A DNA stretch of 10,947 bases, from assembly GCA_900128585.1 (NCBI GenBank), contig LT642771.1, positions 1 to 10,947 of the forward strand, in the 5' to 3' direction. How positions within the stretch are numbered: position 1 is the stretch's first letter; every line of letters starts with the position of its first letter. This stretch comes from Stramenopiles sp. TOSAG23-3. Taxonomy: Eukaryota; Sar. Below are positions 5,960 through 10,947 of this stretch, in pieces. A program made the translations under genes and the position numbers. Under the pieces are notes generated by a model that ran no database searches, was not told the DNA's origin, and saw only the letters and a list, made by a program, of their open reading frames with translations.

Positions 5960-7609
5960 ATGGAGACAGGAACTGCCGAATGTGGTAGTCTAGAATCGGG
6001 GGCTGTGCGTACTCCGGGGGAACCCTCGGTTACTCCGGTGCGAGCCTCTTCCGATGCTGGTGTAATAGAGGACAAACTGTTCACGGTCATAGATAAACTG
6101 GTACATACGTTAGAACCATACCCGGAGACTCCCCCAACAGAAAATGTGACCGGCACGAGGGCGAGTGATATTGAATTCACCCCGCCCCCCGTCCCGCCAG
6201 TGCAGTCCCCGTTTCAAAAGCTGCATTCGGCCAGCCTGGGGTTTCTGGAAAAAAGGGACAACGACGGGGCAGAAACGGTGCTTGATGTCCTCCTAATGAA
6301 CGCCGGTGCTTCAGACCTTCCTAAGGAGACACCAGAATCCCAGAAATTGCCAGAAACGGAAAAGGTGTCTTTACAACCTTCAATTCAAATTGACGGGGCC
6401 AACACCGTCGTCCCCGAGGCGAAGAGGCCTCCACTCTTTCCCCTCAAGACCCTTCCTCAGGTTTCACAATGGACGACGAAAAGGGGGGGCGGGTTGCACC
6501 TTTTAGATGCCAGCTTGAGGGGGATCGGACAGGTATTTTTCTGTAATTCTCCAGTGTCTGGGATCGGACAGGTATTTTTCTGTAATTCTCCAGTGTCTGG
6601 GGGCATGTTTCTCTTAGCTGTCTTAGTGAGTGACCCTAAGATGGCGGCGCTTCTCGTTCTTGCCGTTGCTTCCGCTACTGCTTTCGCCAAAGCAATGGGC
6701 TTTGACTCCGGCCTACTTGCCGCCGGGATTTGGGGCTACAACAGTGCTCTTTTGGGTTGCGCGTTAAGTGTTTTCAGTTGGGGCAACAATTATCCTCCAG
6801 AGGCGGAACTGCTGTCAACCGTTTTCTTGTTGGGACTTGGTGTAATTGGGGGGGCGTGCATGACGGTGATTGTCACCGGTGCCGTGGCGCGACTTCTAGT
6901 GCCACAGGGCATCACCCCACTAACGTTCCCGTTCCAGCTAGTGGCTTGGATGTGGCTTCTTGGAGCGCAGCAGTGGGGTCACGTGACGGCCCGATTCTCG
7001 CCGCGTCCGTCGCTTCAAATAAATATGAACACAACCGCTGCTGTAAATGGGACGGCTGCTGTAGAATATAGCGTGCCGACGCCATTCCAAGTCCAAGTTT
7101 ACGACCCTGCACGCATCTTGTTGGCAGCTTTCAGTGGGATTGCGCAAACTTTCCTTGTTCCACAATGGTATTGCGGCCTCATTATGCTACTTGGCATCGG
7201 CTTGTGCTCTATGATTTCTGCCGTTTGGGCACTTGTCGGATCGTTGGTAGGTTGCATCGTTGCGATGGGACTGGGAGTGAGCCCCGATGACATATACTTG
7301 GGGCTCCACGGGTACAACTCCTGCCTTGTCGGCATGGCGCTTGGTGGATTTTTTCTGGTGCAGCGCGGCTGCAAGATAAACGTAGTTGCGGTTATGGGTA
7401 TAATTGCAGCGGAAGTGATGACAACAGCCACAAGCTCTGCGTTCTCCCCCGTGGGTTTGCCAGCTTTGACATGGCCCTTTACGGTTATTACATGGTTAAT
7501 TATTCTTGCAACGGCAGGCCTCCCCGATATTGTCCCAGTGGCCATAAGCTCTCTCACCACGGCAGAGGACCATCGAAAAATTAAAAACAAAAAACTGGCT
7601 ACTATTTAA
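5960..7609 (+). CDS. SLC14/UT-family urea transporter with long N-terminal extension (549 aa)
   Basis: Known: UT-family proteins are passive urea channels made of two homologous halves, usually trimeric, in membranes. Seen: the first in-frame ATG is at 5960; the frame extends a few codons upstream without an ATG. Residues 1-180 are Pro/Ser/Thr/Glu-rich, probably cytosolic and disordered; bacterial UTs (about 330 aa) lack this. The channel domain spans about 184-525. Half 1 has LRGIGQVFFCNSPVSG, GIWGYNSALLG (about 256-266) and TPLTFPF (about 319-325). Half 2 has FSGIAQTFLVPQWYCG (about 391-406), GLHGYNSCLVG (about 448-458) and LPALTWPF (about 500-507). Both halves keep the pore Gln of the GxxQ motif. 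Odd: GIGQVFFCNSPVS is exactly duplicated (188-200 and 201-213), and half 2 has PQWYCG where relatives have a DN-x-x-[ST]G-like motif. The frame is otherwise intact, so a pseudogene is possible but not shown. Inference: urea uptake or release for nitrogen nutrition. Confidence 0.93.
   Translation: METGTAECGSLESGAVRTPGEPSVTPVRASSDAGVIEDKLFTVIDKLVHTLEPYPETPPTENVTGTRASDIEFTPPPVPPVQSPFQKLHSASLGFLEKRDNDGAETVLDVLLMNAGASDLPKETPESQKLPETEKVSLQPSIQIDGANTVVPEAKRPPLFPLKTLPQVSQWTTKRGGGLHLLDASLRGIGQVFFCNSPVSGIGQVFFCNSPVSGGMFLLAVLVSDPKMAALLVLAVASATAFAKAMGFDSGLLAAGIWGYNSALLGCALSVFSWGNNYPPEAELLSTVFLLGLGVIGGACMTVIVTGAVARLLVPQGITPLTFPFQLVAWMWLLGAQQWGHVTARFSPRPSLQINMNTTAAVNGTAAVEYSVPTPFQVQVYDPARILLAAFSGIAQTFLVPQWYCGLIMLLGIGLCSMISAVWALVGSLVGCIVAMGLGVSPDDIYLGLHGYNSCLVGMALGGFFLVQRGCKINVVAVMGIIAAEVMTTATSSAFSPVGLPALTWPFTVITWLIILATAGLPDIVPVAISSLTTAEDHRKIKNKKLATI
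6521..6598 (+). repeat. Exact 39-bp tandem duplication inside the urea transporter
   Basis: Unit 1 (6521-6559) and unit 2 (6560-6598) are identical base for base, beginning GGGATCGGACAGG. The unit encodes GIGQVFFCNSPVS, the core of the first UT pore signature, and keeps the frame. Zero divergence points to a very recent event, an allele, or an assembly artefact. Confidence 0.97.
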
Positions 7610-8080
7610 AGTAACGTAATTAAAATTCAAATGTATTGCGAACTCATATAGGAAATGCGAATTAGTATACATATAGTACAAAACTGTTGAGGCATTTGGC
7701 GTGCCTCTTCGTCGCTCGTCGTCGTAGAAGAAAGAAAGAAGGTATATATAATAATGATGATGATGATTTTTTTATTTTTTTTTTTAAATAATAATAATAA
7801 AAAAATGCGAGAGATGTGATATGATGTGTGATGATACCTGGTATAATAATAAAAAAAATAATAAATATAAATAATAATAAATAATAAAAAATAATATATT
7901 TTTCCAATGTTAAAATTTCCAAATCACCACATGTTAGTATTAAGAATTAAAAGGTTTTCCAATTTATTGATTCATTACAAACGATAAGAAAAGTAAAATA
8001 AAACATACACTTGAGTTTTTCCTCTCTTTTGTTTGTTATTTTAATTGTTTTTGTTCCGATTTCTGTTCTTTCGAGGCACG
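7610..8080. other. AT-rich spacer between the urea transporter and TLC-like genes
   Basis: No gene is seen. It holds the 3' end of the urea transporter transcript and the promoter of the next gene. A small GTCGTCGT patch (about 7710-7725), GATGAT repeats (about 7754-7767) and a long ATA/ATAA-rich run (about 7780-7900) are present. The 471-base spacing between same-strand genes fits separate transcription units. Confidence 0.65.
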
Positions 8081-8998
8081 ATGCCCAACATGGCAATAAT
8101 GACGTTCACGGAGCAACTGACTGAAGTATCGAAATGGTGCTTGCTCATGCTGGTTGCTCTTGCGATATTTGACGTTTTGTTTGCCCGCAAGTTTCAGGGA
8201 AGATACTTTATCCTCCATGTGATTGCGAACTCGGCGATTACGTACCATTGCATACCGGAGTTTTTGGACTTTTTAACGGACCCTGTGGCCGCCGTGGTGT
8301 CTCGAGAGGGCAGCCTGGTGCCGCTCGGGTTTGTGTTTGCCATTCACTTCTACCACATGATGCCGTTCCTAGGCTTCAAGCTGTACTACGTGGACTGGCT
8401 GCACCACATTTTGATGGTCGTTATCGCGTGCCCACTTTTAATGTTTACAGGATCAGGCAAGACGATGAACTTTACGTTCCTCTTTATCTGCGGCATCCCA
8501 GGCGGACTGGACTACTTGATGCTGGTGCTGGTGAAAGAAAAAGTCATGAAGCCGTTGACGGAGAAACGGTACAACAACATTCTTCAGATCTGGATGCGGG
8601 CCCCATTCATTAACATCTCAGTATGGCTGCTGATCATGCAAACGTTTGAGCACCGTAAAGATGAATATGGACTCAACACGTTCCAAATCCTCTGCAGGGT
8701 TTTTTGCGGCGGTATAACGTACTGGAATTGCAACTATTTCATGGAACGGGTTTGTGGGAATTACTACGTCACGGCCCGCAAGCTGCGGGATACCATGAAA
8801 GAGAACAAAGGCAAAGAGAAAAAAGACAGGGTGGAGATCGAATCCTACGCAAACCCGGAAGATCTGCGAAAAAAAGTCCTCGACGACGACGTGGACCAGC
8901 ACCCCATCCCGGACTCGATGCAAGTGCCCGGTCACGCGCGCAACGTCCGCTTCGGGGCGCTCAGCAAGGTCTGGGAGTTCATACGTGTTGGAAGCTAG
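8081..8998 (+). CDS. Polytopic membrane protein, TLC-domain-like (305 aa)
   Basis: Seen: the first in-frame ATG is at 8081 (A at -3); a second at 8090 (AACATGG) has an even better context, so the real start could be three residues later. About six to seven hydrophobic segments are visible (near 18-35, 43-60, 79-98, 106-124, 130-150, 175-188 and 200-215). Conserved-looking polar residues sit in or near them: LHVIAN (45-50), HFYHMM (89-94), DWLHH (105-109) and GIPGGLDYLM (138-147). The tail from about 232 is charged and soluble, with Lys/Glu clusters (KENKGKEKKDR) and a DDDVD stretch. Family inference: the DWLHH motif between membrane helices resembles the HH signature of TRAM-LAG1-CLN8 (TLC) proteins, which act in ER lipid metabolism or sensing. 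The match is by eye and partial, so a lineage-specific family of unknown function is also possible. It has no signal peptide and no introns. The basic C-terminal tail probably faces the cytosol. Confidence 0.8.
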   Translation: MPNMAIMTFTEQLTEVSKWCLLMLVALAIFDVLFARKFQGRYFILHVIANSAITYHCIPEFLDFLTDPVAAVVSREGSLVPLGFVFAIHFYHMMPFLGFKLYYVDWLHHILMVVIACPLLMFTGSGKTMNFTFLFICGIPGGLDYLMLVLVKEKVMKPLTEKRYNNILQIWMRAPFINISVWLLIMQTFEHRKDEYGLNTFQILCRVFCGGITYWNCNYFMERVCGNYYVTARKLRDTMKENKGKEKKDRVEIESYANPEDLRKKVLDDDVDQHPIPDSMQVPGHARNVRFGALSKVWEFIRVGS

Positions 8999-9264
8999 CT
9001 GGGGTGGACGGAGAAAAGCACCGTTTTCAATCGCTTTGTGCAAGGGTGCTTCCTAACTCGATGGTGTGAACCTTTGTCATCATATCGGCCACGTACCCGC
9101 AGCTAAATCAGACCTTTTTAGTTGAGTGAGGGTAAAACCTAAAACCAACAACAAAAATATGACATACATGTTCATAAAAATTCTTTTTGAACTACTCTTA
9201 CGCTCACACTGTCACTCCCTCACCGGTATTCTTCTTACCTTCGAAATGTATTAAATTGTACAAT

Positions 9265-9295
<31 letters not shown>

Positions 9296-9329
9296 CTTGG
9301 CTCCGACCATCTCGGCCTCCTTTTCTGCA
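8999..9329. other. Convergent 3' spacer between the TLC-like and Bmt2 genes, with a G31 run
   Basis: No gene is seen. The left part is moderately AT-rich, probably the 3' UTR of the TLC-like gene. The G run at 9265-9295 begins 34 bases beyond the stop codon of the opposing Bmt2-like gene, so it would read as C31 in that transcript's 3' UTR. Confidence 0.7.
9265..9295. repeat. G31 homopolymer
   Basis: Thirty-one consecutive G on the plus strand, flanked by ACAAT on the left and CTTGGCTCC on the right. It is long enough to form G-quadruplex structures. The exact length is unreliable in any sequencing method. Confidence 0.97.
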
Positions 9330-10154
9330 TCACCTGAATTGAAATTTTAAATGTTTTTTCCATTTGCGAAATAATTTCTCTTCGTCCCCGAGGCCACTCC
9401 TATTTTTTTCAAAACAGAAGAAGGCCAGTTTTATTGTAGTTTTGTGTTCCCTCAGGACAAACCCGGTCTCGCTCATGAAAGCCTCCCCGAATTTTTCGCA
9501 GGTTTGAAACAGACTTTTTCGCAAACACAGCAGGGGCAAGATCAAGAAAAATGCTCCGTTTGGCGTCAAGTGCTGGTGCGTGTGCAAAATCATTTTTAAG
9601 CGTTGGGCGGGCGTCGGCACGCAGTTGATCACCATCGCAGATACCACTACGTCAAATTCCATCCGTGGCAGAACGTCAAAAAAGTCTTTCTGCTCGATGC
9701 GCGGAGAACGACTGTTCAAGTCTATCGCATACGTGTCCAGAAACATGCAGTCCAACAAGTGTGTATTTATAGCCCCGACCTCGAACAACTTCAGCTTCTC
9801 TTCGCCACTCTTAGGCCTGCGGCCCATGCGAGTTAAAACGGAACAGACCCACTTACTCGTGCGGAAAAAAGTGGTGGAAACCTTTGAGGCGTCTTGGTAA
9901 CGTTTCCGTCCCCCCATATCGGTCAGTTCCCTCTCGAGTTCGGCAATGCGTTTGTTAACTTTTGCCTTGTTGTACTCCTTACCCTCTTTCCCGCTTTCTT
10001 TCACCTTGCTCAACGATTCCAATTCGTGAGTAATTTCATGAAATTTTGAGGTAACTAGACGTGCCACACGTCTTGATTTTATGGGAGGAGGAGCAAGCAA
10101 CGGTGCCGCTCTCCGTCTCTTCTTCTTCTTTTTATCCTTTGAGCTCACCGCCAT
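9330..10154 (-). CDS. 25S/28S rRNA adenine-N1 methyltransferase, Bmt2/SAMTOR family (274 aa)
   Basis: Seen: the first in-frame ATG is at 10154 (A at -3); the frame continues 15 codons upstream without ATG. The stop is TGA. A Lys/Arg cluster (SKDKKKKKRRR, 5-15) is a likely nuclear/nucleolar signal. Residues 36-80 are predicted helical or coiled coil. YQDASKVSTTFFRTSKWV (86-103) matches the YQ.AS....SSKW block of Bmt2. LFEVGAINTH (123-132) is the SAM-binding motif I, with AIDLNSRSP (143-151) as the acidic second motif. FDVVVSAMVINCVPTP (167-182) corresponds to the characteristic S.V.NFVP.P active-site block. Then come LTPNGAFFLILPLLCL (196-211) and TGFVLREH (230-237). Known: yeast Bmt2 makes m1A in helix 65 of 25S rRNA, and the animal homologue also serves as SAMTOR, a SAM sensor for mTORC1. 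Inference: rRNA modification in the nucleolus. Whether it senses SAM cannot be told from sequence alone. Confidence 0.9.
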   Translation of the reverse strand: MAVSSKDKKKKKRRRAAPLLAPPPIKSRRVARLVTSKFHEITHELESLSKVKESGKEGKEYNKAKVNKRIAELERELTDMGGRKRYQDASKVSTTFFRTSKWVCSVLTRMGRRPKSGEEKLKLFEVGAINTHLLDCMFLDTYAIDLNSRSPRIEQKDFFDVLPRMEFDVVVSAMVINCVPTPAQRLKMILHTHQHLTPNGAFFLILPLLCLRKSLFQTCEKFGEAFMSETGFVLREHKTTIKLAFFCFEKNRSGLGDEEKLFRKWKKHLKFQFR

Positions 10155-10922
10155 ATTCACAAGTCCTTGAGTTGGACACACACACACAGAGCTTGCCACC
10201 CACCGCCCGAACGACCGAACAAACGAACAGACTTGCAGAAACTAAACCCAAGCTGCTTTTGCAATGGGCAATAAATTCCTGAAACAAAATGAACTCTTTT
10301 CATTTCGACGCTTACCAATGGGTGGGGGATTTATTTAATAAAAGAGCTGCATTCGATGAAAAACATTCCATTAATAATAATATAATACCGATGATGATAA
10401 TCCAATTTGTTGTTTTTTTTTTGTGTTTTTTTGTTGTTAGTTGTTGTTGTTTTCGTTTGTGTTGTTGTTCGTTGTTGTTATTATATGTTTTATACCAAAT
10501 ATATAGTTATGTGTTTTTTTTTCTTCTTCTTTCTTCTTGTTCTTCTTCTTGCAAGAAGGAGGCTCGCTCCTCTCTCCTCTCTTTTTTATTCTTCTATTGT
10601 ATTCTATTGTTAATTCTATTATTATTATTATTCTATATTTTGATTGTTGATGTCATTATCAGTGTAAGGTATTTGATTTCAATTTGATTCCATTTGATCG
10701 CTTCACAAATATTATTATTAATTATTATATATATGATGATTAAGTACGAACTGATAAATATTAATACCCGATAGAAATACATCTACCTTAATGATTGAAG
10801 TATATATAATTATATTCTAATTATATTTCAACCTATCCAATCTTATTTTTAAAGTTGTTTGCTATTGTGCTGTTATATTAATTACATCTGAAGGTGTGGT
10901 TTAGTGTCGAGACAATGGAAAA
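10155..10922. other. 5' flank of the Bmt2-like gene and AT-rich spacer
   Basis: A CA run at 10176-10188 (TG in the sense of the gene) lies 22-34 bases before the Bmt2 ATG. A CGAACGACCGAACAAACGAAC patch follows at about 10207-10227. Beyond it are TTG/TTGTTG-rich runs (about 10408-10475), CTT/TCT-rich runs (about 10521-10585) and ATT/TTA runs (about 10610-10632). No gene is recognised; a 132-codon frame here is low-complexity Phe/Cys/Leu only. Confidence 0.65.
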
Positions 10923-10947
10923 GGGGGGGGGGGGGGGGGGGGGGGGG
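10923..10947. repeat. G25 homopolymer at the right edge
   Basis: The window ends in 25 consecutive G after ACAATGGAAAA. The true length is unknown because the tract runs to the end. It may be genomic, like the internal G31, or an end-of-contig artefact. Confidence 0.95.

Noticed and set aside
10289-10687. 132-codon plus-strand open frame
   Set aside because: It starts with ATG but is almost entirely Phe, Cys, Leu, Ser and Val from TTG/TTC/CTT repeats; no domain and no coding composition.

Overview
The window looks like nuclear DNA of a unicellular eukaryote, most plausibly a flagellated alga or another marine protist. Five intact genes, each a single uninterrupted reading frame with typical eukaryotic protein families, lie in strongly AT-rich spacers full of microsatellites (CTT, CTTC, CA/TG, ATT) and long G runs. 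Coding DNA is clearly richer in G+C than the spacers. Family content (a CEP19/RP2-like ciliary protein, a plant-type calcineurin B-like Ca2+ sensor, an SLC14-type urea channel, a TLC-like membrane protein and a nucleolar rRNA methyltransferase) supports a eukaryote. It does not fix the lineage: a stramenopile or haptophyte-like alga is a guess, not a result.

Layout. 1-950: simple repeats and AT-rich DNA with a 70-bp tandem repeat. 951-3140 (+): a 729-residue multidomain protein with a CEP19-like N-terminus, four tandem Tudor-like repeats, an RP2/TBCC (C-CAP) GAP-type domain and a fifth Tudor-like repeat. 3450-4109 (-): an N-myristoylated-type calcineurin B-like EF-hand protein, convergent with the first gene. 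4110-5959: long AT-rich divergent spacer without a recognisable gene. 5960-7609 (+): a urea transporter with a long N-terminal extension and an exact 39-bp in-frame duplication inside its first pore signature. 8081-8998 (+): a polytopic TLC-like protein. 9330-10154 (-): a Bmt2/SAMTOR-type rRNA methyltransferase, convergent with the TLC gene and separated from it by a 31-G run. 10155-10947: AT-rich DNA ending in a 25-G run.

The genes do not form an obvious pathway. They are independent transcription units, as expected in a eukaryotic genome. The two most notable points are the CEP19-like/Tudor/RP2 domain combination, which suggests a single-chain ciliary-base scaffold and GTPase regulator, and the 13-residue duplication in the urea channel. 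Both window ends are low-complexity tracts (CTT at the left, G at the right), which fits a contig that broke in repeats.
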